From contig NW_017265134.1 of NCBI RefSeq assembly GCF_001638985.1, positions 2,199,732-2,263,731 of the forward strand: 64,000 nucleotides of DNA, given 5' to 3'. Below are positions 21,492 through 33,024 of this stretch, in pieces. The notes below the pieces were generated by a model. It was not told where the DNA came from. It did no database searches and saw nothing but the letters and a program-made list of their open reading frames with translations. Each line of letters begins with the position of its first letter. The first letter of the stretch is position 1. The stretch is from Phycomyces blakesleeanus NRRL 1555(-) (lineage: Eukaryota; Mucoromycota; Mucoromycetes; Mucorales; Phycomycetaceae). Position numbers and translations under genes: made by a program.

Positions 21492-23190
21492 ATGTTGTCT
21501 CATGGAAATGAGCCTCTGTCAACAAAGTCAACTACTTCATTAGCAGCATTAAGACGGCAATGGATCAATACAGCTCGGTCTTTCAGAAATAAATATATGC
21601 AACTTGGTGAAGGCTTCGTAGGAAGATACCCTTTTTCTTGTTTTTTATTGAGTTGCTACGTTGTCTTTTCCTTGTGCCTGACAGCAACTCATCTTACTGC
21701 TTGGTATATGCAGCCTAGTGCACAGTCTACAGCAAGCGTACTTGTACCTCACAGAACATACGATGCTGGTAAGGATCATGTCAATATGCAACTATAATAT
21801 TTTGTGTTAAAATTTTTTTTCTTTGTATACATATACTAGCCCAGGATTACTCGATGATTGACACACTATCACACGGGCTTCGGATGTCTAAACTACTACC
21901 TCTATCCCATTACGAAACTACTCGTAACACAGAACCATATTGGCTTAAAGGACAGGCGCCCAACACTGACCTTACTCTTACAACTGGTCTTAAAATTTCA
22001 GACTGGCCTGCCTTTCGACGTCTAGCAGAAAGATGGTCAGGTAATATTGAATATAAAAACTAAGATAAATAAGAATCAGTAGAATGACAATTGCTATGGA
22101 CGTATTATATTTAATTTTCTATACAAAATCGTATATACATATAAAAAGAAAACCCCCTTTCTAAATCTGCCATCTAAAACAAAACAAAAAATAACTAGGT
22201 CCGATATCAGCTACTTTGATGGTATCTAAGGAAGAGCGAAGTATAAGTGGTGAGCTGGCATCAATTGTGGAGGAGCACAGGAAAAGACCGGATCTATTCG
22301 GACAGGTGGACATCCACCTTTTGGAGGTCCCGGAGAAGGCGGCGGGAATTGCGGCTATGCTAATTCCAAGGAATGGTGAACGCAACGTGGCAAGGTTGTA
22401 TGCCCGCACTGGATATGTGTGTGACATGCCTATTGGTGTTTTACCCAGCCCACACCTTCAGACAACCTGGAAGGCAAACCACACTGGCTACCAAGCACTA
22501 CTTGATGATGGCCACATGCTTGTATTGCCCATGTTTACATCACCAGCTCTTCCGGCGACAAAACTTGAGATTCTGGAAGAGATATCTAAAAATAAAATTA
22601 CACCTGTGGATCCCATCGATCTTCGTCAATGGCAAACCACGGACAGCATTTATCTTGTTAAGCACTATGACCCGAGCTATTCTCCGATTGCTATACAAAG
22701 CAAAACAGCTGTTCCATGGTAAGGTTTACAAGCGTGTTAGTATGTGTATGTGTATGTGTATGCGAAAGTAAGTCTAATTTATGCTATGTCATAGGTGCCC
22801 TGAGAGATTCATGGATCAGAGATCTGCATGTTTTTTTGATATTTATCTAGCCGGCGGAGAGTTTTATGGAATGGGTAGTGAATATGCATTAACTGTGTCT
22901 GAACCAGAAACTATAGGTCATGTTAACGTAAGTTTCTGCTGATGCTGATGCTGATGCTGCTGATAATGAGATTGGTTATTATTTTTATTTCTGTATCTAA
23001 ACATTTATCTGTATAGCATGTCATTGAGACAAGGATGTATGCAAAGTATTTTTGGGAGCAATGCGTTCACCATGCCCGCCAATTAGATGCTCTTGGGCTG
23101 TGGAAGAGTCCGCGATCATCTCACGTTAGAGGACAGTGTTCACGGGTGATTCTCAACTGGGGTCGAGGACTAATAGGAAAGCCTCATTGA
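21492..23190 (+). CDS. Type II membrane glycosyltransferase of the LARGE/B4GAT1 (GT49) type
   Basis: Five exons, 21492-21768, 21840-22040, 22199-22718, 22795-22927 and 23017-23190, give 434 aa. A cytosolic tail is followed by one anchor at about 48-70 (CFLLSCYVVFSLCLTATHLTAW) and a lumenal domain. Segments aligned by eye with GT49 enzymes: LDLs-like VDIHLLEVP, then RNVARLYARTGYV (about 221-233) and CPERFMD ... FDIYLAGGEFYGMG (about 333-360), the family's C-terminal ERF/GYEF block. In animals GT49 adds glucuronic acid or extends matriglycan on dystroglycan; the fungal substrate is unknown. The acidic DxD expected after RxARxxARTxxV reads DMP here, so metal binding may differ or the enzyme may be inactive. 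All junctions are in frame with canonical GT-AG ends. Head-to-head with the preceding type II protein. Confidence 0.75.
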
Positions 23191-25116
23191 AATAAAATGT
23201 TACTATAGAATGTATGTAATACACGAAGCTACGGATATTACAGGGATGTTGCCGAAGTGAACAAATTTGATTCTATACATGTAGAGAAGAATAAAAAAGA
23301 AAAACTGGCTCTGGATTGGTTTCCCTAGCATGTACATATTCAAACACAGATAATATTAATAAATAAAGAAAGATTGGGGCAATGCATTGGTTAAATTGTA
23401 GAAAGCAACTATTGTCATTTGTAAGTTATCTTAGATTAATTCTTAAATCCCCTTGCCAACAGCTCTCCTAAAGCAGTTACTGATCAATATAGTCATTTAT
23501 AGGATATACCTATCTATTAGGCTGCTGATTCACCTCTTAGATATACATATTTTCTGGAAATATTTTCTATATTAAATAGAGATATTCAAATGAAATCAAA
23601 GAATAAGAATAAGAATAGGCATGCAATATGAAGCCTAAAAAAAAGGTATGTGCATAAATGTATCTTGTTTGGTTGCATGGATTTTGATACTTATATCATT
23701 CAATATTAGACACACTATTTTATGAAAATTCCCCTTTTAAAAAAAGTGTTATAAGAAACAAGGACATGTAATTTTAATTATTCCAGAAAAAATACATTGG
23801 TTCTAACCCCTGTGAAAGCAAGCTACATTTTTCTGTTGTTTGTAACATAGCTTATTTCTCTAATCTGATTAGCTCCGAGAAAAAGAATTACCCAGTGATA
23901 TATAGATACCTGAATCACGTCTTTATGCTTTATAAGTGACTTTAAATTCTGTAGTGTATTTTTTGGAAGAGTGCACAAATATTACCAGCGATGAGATAAT
24001 GGCTTTTTTAATTTTTAATTTTTAAGCATTTATCTATTTCATCCAAAGTTTCTTTTTTAAGGAAATTTAGTATAACGTTTCATTCGATATTAGACTTCAA
24101 TATATATATGTATATATATTTCCTGCTCTCAATTGGCTAAATGTTAAGTAATGATAATCGTCAACTTTGTAGCCTTTGTTGTGTTTGACTCAAAAACTAA
24201 ACCGCAAACACGGCTATATTAAGTGAGATTCTAGTTGTAAGCTTATTTATTTATTTTTACGTGTGAAAGTATCAACAAATCAAGGTTTCTACAATCCCGA
24301 CAGTATTGTCACTAATCCACTAAAATGATGATTTATTTTGTGTTACTAGGCTAAAATACGACTATTATTTGCCTATATTTTTTCTTTTGTCGCCCTCGAA
24401 GATGCCATTTGTGCTGTTTAAAGCTTGCCTAATTTGAGAATTTCACGAGCGCGTTTCTTTTTTATACACATACGTATATCTCTTTTTATTCTCTCTAACC
24501 GTTACTGAAAAGATTACTATAAAACTAAATGCTTTCAAGAACAAGTTTCTTCTGGTTACTAATGATGTGATGATTTGGTGAGAATAGATCTACAATTCTT
24601 GTCAAATAACATTCCCGTATCCATAGGTACTACCTATTAAATACGCACATACATACAGTCTGTTGATAACATATTGTTTTGTTATAAGTAAAGAAAAATT
24701 GTGAAGGTAAGCTAGGGGCACTCAATGTGTGTATATCTAAAGAAGTTCAAAGATCTTGAATATGTGTATCAGGTATTTGCTTTCAGAAATGCGACTTACT
24801 ATTGTTTAAATGTGTATATATATATATATTGTGTGTGTTTTTATAATATGGTTTTTTGAATACATATATAAAAAATGCGAAAATCTATTTTTAAAGATAT
24901 ACGATATTTATTCCCATTGGCTACGACGTTGATTTTCATTTGCTGTATTTACTTATTCAAACCACTTTATAGAAATAGAATAGAATAATAATAATAGAAA
25001 TAAATAAGCGAAACAAAAGGGAGGATGTTGCCTGTCTGAACATTTACCCGTTTAAATTTATGTAATCCCATGTTTTCCTTTTCTTTGGTATTTTTCAAAC
25101 CCATTTTGCGTATTCC
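23191..25116. other. Gene-free region with a possible relic
   Basis: 1.9 kb without a supported gene. At about 23785-23997 the plus strand reads 46 codons (KYIGSNPCESKLHFSVVC onward), a TGA, then another 18 codons in the same frame, which could be a decayed coding fragment or chance. The remainder is AT-rich, with TA runs near 24105 and 24815. The last 80 bases are the leader of the velvet gene. Confidence 0.4.
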
Positions 25117-26539
25117 ATGTCTCATACACACTACAAAGCACCTTCACCTCATTACGAGACAGCCTCTCCTCGCACCCGCTATGAGGATTCCCGATTCCCT
25201 CCAATTAATCCTCACCCCTTTTATGAATCTTATCCTGCAGAGCCTGTCATGTCAGACCCTTCCACTCGCCATGACACTTTGCCAACACAACAAATACCTG
25301 AACAAAAAGAAAGACCACTCGAATCTACTCGATGTGGATCTATTGGCTACGATGAGCGTGAGATGAGGTTAGATCATTGGTTGTATAACCAAATGCACAC
25401 ACAACACATACATACATGAGCTTTTATGTATATATATTTGTTTATTTACTTAATACCTTGGTTTTATTATCAGAACCTACGAACTCATCGTATCTCAACA
25501 ACCTCTTCACGCACGAATGTGTGGCTTTGGAGAAAAGGATAGAAGACCAATAGATCCACCACCTATTGTACAATTGGTTGTGAGACAAAAGGGCCAAGAA
25601 GGAGCTATGCTTGATATCCAGTAAGATTGATCAAGATATCAAATGTCTAACAATTCATCACACCACTCTTGGCGGCCCTTACTAAATACGACGTCTTGCT
25701 TTGGTAGGACACTTCAAATTCCATTTTTTGTATTGCATGTAACCCTTTGGTCAGATGACCGCAAAGAAGAGCGGAACATTATTTCCAATCCTCCTAAATG
25801 CACTCGTGTCCTTATGGGCTCGCTTGTAAGTTCACCGAGCCTACTCAAGAACACAGAAGGCGAGCAAGGCCTTTATTTCGCATTCCCTGATCTTAGCATC
25901 CGTACAGAAGGACGTTACACCCTTCGTTTCAGTCTTATGAAACTAGTCAGGTAGATATAAATATTAAGAATCAGTCACTGTGGTTTATTCTATATTTTGA
26001 TACTCATGATTATACTGTCATGTATTGCAAATAGTTCTGACTTCCAAGAAGACGCCACTTCGTCCATTATTGCTCAAATATTCTCAGACCCATTTACTGT
26101 CTATTCGGCCAAAAAGGTAAAATTTGAAACAAACGAATATTAAATTATCCATTTTTTGTTTATTAACAATGTCTTTTTGTTTTTTTTCTGTGTACCCTCA
26201 CCAGTTTCCCGGAATGACAGGTAATAATACTAATGATAATAACAAAGATAAGGTGCAATGTAGTAGAGAAGGGCAAAGAGAGAAAGTAAAAAAAGAGATA
26301 AAAGGGTAGAACGGGCAAGATATTGTTGGGACTTTCTTTTAATTAAAACAAAATAAACAACTTCATGTGTCTGTAGAATCTACTGAGCTTTCAAAGGTGT
26401 TCGCCAAGCAAGGTCTCAAGATACCTATTCGTAATGATGGTAAGTTTAAAGTACCCAAAAATTGACTGATATTTGTTTCTCATGGTGTGTGTGTGTCTAC
26501 ACATATACGCTTCTAGTTCGATCCAAAAAGTCAGACTAA
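25117..26539 (+). CDS. Velvet-domain transcriptional regulator
   Basis: Velvet proteins are fungal NF-kB-fold DNA-binding regulators that couple sporulation, light response and secondary metabolism. Seven exons, 25117-25367, 25474-25620, 25708-25950, 26035-26116, 26205-26220, 26377-26439 and 26517-26539, give 274 aa. After a Pro/Tyr-rich N terminus (1-80) the velvet domain starts [19 protein letters not shown] and runs through [12 protein letters not shown], a central FVLHVTLW strand, [28 protein letters not shown], and closes with AKKFPGM and [18 protein letters not shown], the conserved C-terminal block of VosA/VelB-type members. Exon 5 is only 16 nt (encoding FPGMT plus one base); its reality is supported because it restores the conserved KFPGMxES motif in frame. 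Closest class (VelB or VosA) is undecided. No nuclear export or second domain was seen. Confidence 0.92.
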
Positions 26540-27282
26540 GCAAACAAACCCACAATCTCTCTCTCTCTATCTTGTTTCATTCCTTCTTTATTTCTTCCTT
26601 TCAAATGCCTTTCTATATTCTCCTTTAAGTCACCTTTTACTCTTTTTCTCTTCCTTTCCATCTCAACAAAAAATAAAGCTGAGTATAAAACCATATTGTT
26701 ATCAGATCAAACATACAATTGCTTGATCTAAAGTATAATTCTTTCAGCAAAAAAGATCATTATACGCCTTTTTCTTATTTTATATACATTTATCTCTAAG
26801 CAATGAATGAATTATTAGCATAATATGAATATTTTCCCTCACTCTTCTTCTTCTCTTTCTTTTTTTACCAAATGTGGTGATATTATCCAATGCTCTCCAA
26901 AAGGAATATTTACGTCAAGATTAGGCAAAATAACATACGTTTTCTTTTGATTGAATGGTACAATTTAAAATTCAGGATATCTCGGCGGTTGATATACCAA
27001 CTCTATATTTTTATTCTTTTTTTTTTTTTAAAAAAATATTGACGAAATGTCAGATCATAAATCGTCAATTGATACTATCAACCAAACCAAATGTTTTGTT
27101 AAACTTCTCAGATATCAAGTTATACAATCTTACACCCCATAAAAAATATATAATTGCTTATAATTTGGGTATAAATAACAGATATTTCCTTTACAAGTAC
27201 CAACAGTAAGGAATTCACGAAATAAATACAAACTTTGTAGGGGTAGGAGAGTGTATTTTTTTTTTTAAAAAAAAAAAGAAGC

Positions 27283-27352
27283 CTGGGTAAAGGGAACCGC
27301 GGACCATGAGGCTTAACGTGACTTCTCACCCGAAGTCCGGGATGCACTTGTA
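27283..27352. other. GC-rich hairpin-bearing island, possible structured RNA
   Basis: Seventy bases far richer in G+C than the surrounding AT-rich DNA. They include a perfect CCCG-aagtc-CGGG hairpin at 27329-27341 and complementary GCCT/AGGC arms near 27285 and 27308. A T11A11 palindrome abuts it on the left. No match to a known RNA (5S, U6, SRP, tRNA) could be made by eye. It could equally be a remnant of a mobile element. Confidence 0.25.
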
Positions 27353-28002
27353 CATTACATATGTACATTTATGTATATTTATTTCTAACAAATACTTTAT
27401 TATTCGTGTAAGGTTGCACTTTCCAGAATGAGACGAATTGTACCTGAGGAAAGACCTATAATTGTACTTTGAATCCGCAATGACATAAAAATCAAAGAAA
27501 ATAAAAAATATGTGTTAAGTGAAGCGATTCCACAAAAATAAAAAGAATAGGTGGTTAATCATTGCTTGAAAAGAATATGATGTTACACGCACAAGAAACA
27601 AAATTTGAGTCAGACAATAGAGGAGTTCAACAGTCTTTTATAGGATTTTTAAATGTAAATTTAGCTTAAATAATCATCCAATAGTATGTGAAAATTATTG
27701 AGAGTTCACGAGTACCCTGATTTTAATTTTTTAATTTTTAATTTTCTTGATTTTTTTAATACCTGAAGATTAATTTCAGCCAATTAGTTTTGAAATTTAA
27801 ACTCAGAGCTTTATAGCTTTAGGTATTTTAGACTGTTGAATACCCCTATAGAAGAGATTTTGAATATGAAAGAAAAGAATAGTATGGATTTTTAGAGAGC
27901 AGTAATAATTATAAAATTCTTTGACCAGCAGCCACACTTCAAATGTCCAGTAAATAAATGTAAGCCTAAATTTTTATATATACATAAATATCGGGTCCAC
28001 TC

Positions 28003-28034
28003 TCAAAATGTCGTGTCTATTCAAAACGTCGTGT
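28003..28034. repeat. Imperfect 14-bp tandem repeat, possible transposon end
   Basis: TCAAAATGTCGTGT at 28003-28016 is repeated as TCAAAACGTCGTGT at 28021-28034, one mismatch, 18-bp period, just after GGGTCCACTC. Short direct repeats of this sort occur in the subterminal regions of DNA transposons. No partner end was found. Confidence 0.3.
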
Positions 28035-28981
28035 TCCTAAAATTAGTGCTCTGGAATATAGTTCGAGTGAGAGGGTTGACTATGCTTGGTCCTCTTTCTG
28101 GTTTTAGTTTATGCTTCTAAAGTTCTTTCCATATCTGAAATTACATATATCTTTTTCTGATAGTATATATATAATATGTGAGAAAAGAAAGAAAGCATTT
28201 TACAAGGGCTAAAAGAGTAATAATAAGTATAGTAATCCTACACAATTGTGTTGCAGGTACTGCAAGTGTAATAAATAATATAATCTTCTGTTTAGCTTTA
28301 CCATCATTTCGATAGTTTACTATCATTATTATATAACCACTGATTACGGCTATTTTAATAGGGAATTGTTGGCCATTTTTATAGAGTATTTGTGACTATT
28401 TGTTTTTGCGGCCGAGACTAGATGTAAGTCGTAAAGGGCTATTTTGATACGAGTATTCTCTATCTATGCAAGTATTAAAGTTGGAGTAGATCATTTCACT
28501 CATTTTTTTTTCGATAACCATTATTCCTTTAAAATCAAAATATATAAGTAAGTAAATAAACATATGGCTTATATACATATACTTGGCGCTTATAAGCATA
28601 CCTATATATATATATGTCTTTTTGATAGACTTCTTTAACATATATATGGATTAAACTGTATCAATCATTGAATGATCTGTAAATATATATAGTTGATTTT
28701 ATAAATGAAATTATACTAAGCTTCTAATATAAGATAAAGAAGAAGAAAAAATTAACAAACAAAAAGTTTATTGGTAAAGAAAAAAAATATGCACAAGTGT
28801 GAATTAAAGAAAGTGGATAAAGGGGGATAGAGGGGTCGTCCTGACATTGAATTGTGGCTTGGCCCAAGTGTGGGCAAGACGGGGGGGAACAAGGCATATA
28901 CCATCCTCACCTTCCGGCAAACCCAGCGAGCCTTCCTTTTTCCCCACCCTACCAATTGACCTCTAGGTTCTACCAATAACC

Positions 28982-30246
28982 ATGGTACGTCCGCTAGCAC
29001 CTTTTTTTCTTCTTCTATAGGTTTACAGATGGATGGATGGATGGATGGATGTATTGGATGTATTGGATATGTTGATCGCACAAAGCGCCCAATTTCGTTG
29101 ACCCTATTGAAGCCACCTCGGACCGCACACACCTCACTCACCACCACACCACCTCGCGGGTGCACATTTCGACCGCCCCAAAGAACGACATGTCATTCAA
29201 CTTTACAATTTTACAACCATTCAACCATCAAACCTGTCTACACTTATACCTACAACTGCAAATACATCAATATCGACATCGACATTGACATCGGCATCTA
29301 TACACTCCGACACTCACTTGGACTTAGACGCAGACACAGATGCATACACACACTGCATACCTACAGATGCAGATGCAGACCCATACACAAACACGTCTAC
29401 ACCTAGATCTATGTTTATACGCAATTACACCATCCATCATTTGTTTTTAAATAAACGCATTAGAATTTCTCTCGATCTTTTTATATATACATATAAATTC
29501 TTTTTTGTCCATTGACTTGAATTATTATCATTATTTTCGATTCGGATCTAATTTCTGGTTGTCATTAGAGTGCCGAACAAAAGACCGTTGCCGTTAACAA
29601 GATGAAGGCTCTCCACATCGAGAAGCTTGTTCTCAACATTTGCGTTGGTGAGTCTGGTGATAGACTTACCCGTGCTGCCAAGGTTCTCGAACAGTTGACC
29701 GGTCAGACTCCCGTCTACTCCAAGGCCCGTTACACCGTCCGTACCTTTGGTATCCGTCGTAACGAAAAGATCTCCGTTCACGTCACCGTCCGTGGCCCCA
29801 AGGCCGAGGAGATCCTCGAGCGTGGTCTTAAGGTTAAGGAGTACGAGCTCCGTGCCCGTAACTTCTCTGAGACCGGTAACTTCGGTTTCGGTATTGATGA
29901 GCACATCGACTTGGGTATCAAGTACGATCCTTCCATTGGTATTTACGGTATGGACTACTACATCGTCATGGGCCGTCCCGGTAACCGTGTCGCTCGTCGC
30001 AAGCACTGCAAGTCCAAGGTTGGTGCCACCCACCGTATCAAGAAGGAGGAGTCTGTTGAATGGTTCAAGACCCGCGTAAGTTGATGCATAAATATAGATA
30101 TTTTTATGCTATTGGAATGGATTGGGGCTGTGAGCATAAAGAAATCATAGTGGTTTTATTTTTTTTTCTCTGTTTGCTAATAATTGAATTGTCTTGCTTT
30201 TTATATATTTGTTTTATAGTTCGATGGTGTTGTCAGCAACAAATAA
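28982..30246 (+). CDS. RPL11: 60S ribosomal protein L11 (uL5)
   Basis: Large-subunit protein at the central protuberance that contacts 5S rRNA. Three coding exons: 28982-28984 (only ATG, followed by donor GTACGT), 29569-30075 and 30220-30246, giving 178 aa, the same length as human RPL11. Diagnostic segments: [75 protein letters not shown]. The mature N terminus [14 protein letters not shown] is only obtained by joining the lone ATG to AGT at 29569; without it the frame would start at the internal Met at 29602 and miss the usual first residues. The body is strongly biased to C-ending codons, as in highly expressed genes, unlike its neighbours. The 584-bp first intron, exceptionally long here, holds ATGG and GACATC-type repeats. 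Confidence 0.95.
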
Positions 30247-31054
30247 GCGTATTTCTTCCTTAATCTTATTTTCTTTTATTTTCTTTTGTTACTAATTCAT
30301 AGCAATGTGGTATTATATCAAAAATGAAATTAAATAAAAACTGATCAAAATATCAAAAATCAATAAACACCTATTAAAACATCAAAAAGGCCATGAAACA
30401 AAGATATATACATGTATACAAGTGTTTGTGCATGCACGTGCATGCATGTGCTCAAGTGTGCATGAGGAGGAAATGCTCTAACAATATAAACCATGAGATT
30501 TACCACGCGACGCCACGGAAAAGTTTATTGATTGTGTGTGTGTGTGTGTAGCAAAGCCTCCCCAGATATGAGAAACTTTTCTGAATGAATTAAAGAAAGA
30601 AAAAAAAGGGTATCCGAAAACGGTACTTTAAAGTTCAGAGTTTGTGCGGCACAGAGTGGAAGGAAGAGGGAAAGAAAAGGGAAAGAAAAGGAAGGGAAGG
30701 GAAGGGAAAGGAAGGGAAGCAGATGGGGAGAAATAGCCCTGATTTGTTATCTTTCTCAATCGTTTTCTACCATTTGCTCGGCGTTGGTTTATTGTCAGTA
30801 GCTGGTATTATTTATTTCAGGGCAAAAATGTCCTACATATATACTTTTCTTATATTTCTTGTAATTGTAACTGCTCCTTTATTCTTCTTCTAGTTTATTT
30901 GTTTTGTTGACGCGAATAATTTGATTGTATAGAAGAGGTACTAAATTTATTGCTCTATCAGTTGCTAGTACCATCAAAATACTAATAGTATACGGAATAT
31001 CTGTGCACCTAGATTGTACAAAAATGGTCGTGTAGCTCTTTTTATTACTATTAC

Positions 31055-31088
<34 letters not shown>

Positions 31089-31499
31089 GTACAATAAGAT
31101 TCATATATATATATATATATCTTGCGGTAAAAGAATTGTACCTTATTATAAACCTAAAGCACAAACCAAGTAGGGAAATGTGAGTGAATTAAAGATGTAT
31201 ATATATAAATAAAAAAAGATTGTGAGATTATGATTATGATTATTACTATTAGTAGCATTAAGAAAGAGCGGTTATTTTTCTTTAAAAATAAAAGTAGAAA
31301 ATTTAGATATAGATATAGATTAAAGGCAAAGATCTATTGTTCAAGATATTACAATATATGTGTTTGTGTTTTGCTTTTGACTTTTAAGAAATATTAATAG
31401 AAATAGTTTATATTTAATTGATAGATTTGTAGATAGCCAGTTGAATAATATAGATTTGATCTTTATGGTCTTTCGTGTTTGTGGTCCAAATTTCATTAG
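30247..31499. other. Convergent region between RPL11 and the PP1-like gene
   Basis: 1.25 kb with no supported gene. It contains the RPL11 3' flank, a purine/pyrimidine-alternating palindrome at 30429-30446, an (AAGGG)n tract at about 30660-30720 and a (TTA)n run at about 31052-31087. Open frames at 30642-30893 and 30879-31094 are repeat-derived. Confidence 0.5.
30429..30446. repeat. 18-bp perfect palindrome TGCATGCACGTGCATGCA
   Basis: An exact inverted repeat centred on an E-box (CACGTG), within a longer run of alternating purine-pyrimidine steps from about 30400 to 30475. Such DNA can extrude a cruciform or adopt Z-form, and the centre is a bHLH/bZIP-type site. It lies 183 bp past the RPL11 stop codon. 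Confidence 0.7.
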
Positions 31500-33024
31500 T
31501 CAATTGTCTAAGGCAAGTAGTTTGGCTTTCCTATTAGGATCATCGGCATACACATAACTGGTAGGTTTGCGATTTGTTGGCTTGAAGATCTATGATAAAA
31601 ATCAAATGATAAGAAGATCCTTAAAAAAATCATAATAATATATTATACTATACTATACTATACTATACATCCAAGCATCATCTTTCCATTTAAAGCTTGA
31701 TAAAATTACCTCAAACGAACAGGTCAAGGACCGATCTATTTTCAACACACAGCCGGCGTTGTCGAATTCACCACAGTAATTGGTGGCTGAAAAGATCGTG
31801 ACCAGCCTCCTGTCGTCAAAGAACTCATAACCGTCCTCGACAACCTGATGAGCTCTGCAGACTAGTTGGAGTCCAAGTCTTTCTAAGAATTTCGACAGAG
31901 CATCGGGTCCAAATGTGTATGATACACCTCTTGGACTCTCTTGCCATCCTGTGTGTTCATTACTGGGATCGGCCCAGAGGAGATCACAAAGAATACCTAT
32001 TATTGGCAACAGTTGATTAACGTGCATTTCCAAACAAACAGAAATAGATTCGTATATTCACACAGAGGCTAGAATAAGTATTTCTTTCTTTCTTATTTTT
32101 ATTATACTTTTGTGTGTGTACAGCTTGGCTTACCAGAATCAGGAATATCTACGGGTCGTTGGATAGCCCTAATCTGGTCAAGGTTGATGATATCTGCTGA
32201 AATACCACCGTGCATACATAAAATTCTACTATCAATAAGGGCAGCGACAGGCATACAATCAAAGCAGTTGACAAATGTCTTCCATAATTTGACATTAAAC
32301 ATTCGTTTACCTAAATCTCAAATCTAATTATTTGTATTTGCTCAAATAAATAAAGAAAGAAAGGAAAGAAAATCAAAATTGATCTTGCTACATATTATGG
32401 TTATCATTACATTCGTCATAGAAACCATATACACGCGAGATACTAGAGGTCTCATGATTTCCCCTCAAAAGATTGAATGTATCGGGATACTTTATCTTAA
32501 ATGCTAGCAGCAGACAGATTGTCTCGATGGACTGTTTGCCTCTATCGACATAATCACCCAGGAACAGATAGCTCGAATCTGGTGGGTAAAGGCAAGTGTC
32601 GAATACTCTGATAAGATCCGGGTATTGCCCATGGAAATCGCCACATATTTTCACTGGGCTGGCTACTTCGAGCAACATGGGTTGGTTTAAGAAGACAGTC
32701 TGTGCTGTCCTACACAAGTACTCGATTTCCCCTTCACACAGACAGTGTGTCTTTTGCTTTTGATATCCATGTGCTACAATTTATCGATATTAATTTACCA
32801 ATATAAATGATTAAATAGATAGATGGATAGATGGATAGATGGATAGATAGGCAGATAAATATATAAATGGATGTTGTTAAGCCATGATGGTACAAAAAAA
32901 ATTGTGTCTTGTGTTCCCCATCCGGACTTATCCCACCTTGAAGTAACTTTTCAATAATGATGTCAACATCAAACCAAGCATCAGAAACCTTATTAGACGA
33001 TGTATTGCAAGTAAAAAAAGGCAT
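31500..33024 (-). CDS. Divergent PP1-type serine/threonine phosphatase catalytic subunit
   Basis: Five exons on the minus strand, 32937-33024, 32411-32773, 32134-32310, 31710-31996 and 31500-31589, give 334 aa. All PP1-family metal and catalytic motifs are present in order: [39 protein letters not shown], with the phosphate-binding Arg of PRGVSYTFG and the Tyr of [11 protein letters not shown]. It departs from canonical PP1/Glc7 at usually invariant places: GDFHGQ for GDIHGQ, NHETSS for NHECAS, SATNYC for SAPNYC, and a different insert [20 protein letters not shown] before the first motif. The C-terminal tail lacks the usual PP1 end. Junctions were fixed by PP1 spacing, for example [15 protein letters not shown]. 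This is probably a second, specialised PP1 paralogue. The start ([10 protein letters not shown]) is the least certain part. Confidence 0.85.

Larger units (their letters stand above)
26540..28981. other. Gene-free region between velvet and RPL11
   Basis: 2.4 kb without a supported gene. It contains T13A7 and T11A11 tracts at 27017-27036 and 27256-27277, a GC-rich island at 27283-27352, and an imperfect direct repeat at 28003-28034, listed separately. The final 150 bases, with C-rich patches (CACCCTACCAATTGACC), are the probable promoter and leader of RPL11. Confidence 0.45.

Noticed and set aside
29548..30033. 161-aa minus-strand frame
   Set aside because: Antisense shadow of RPL11, produced by its strong codon bias.
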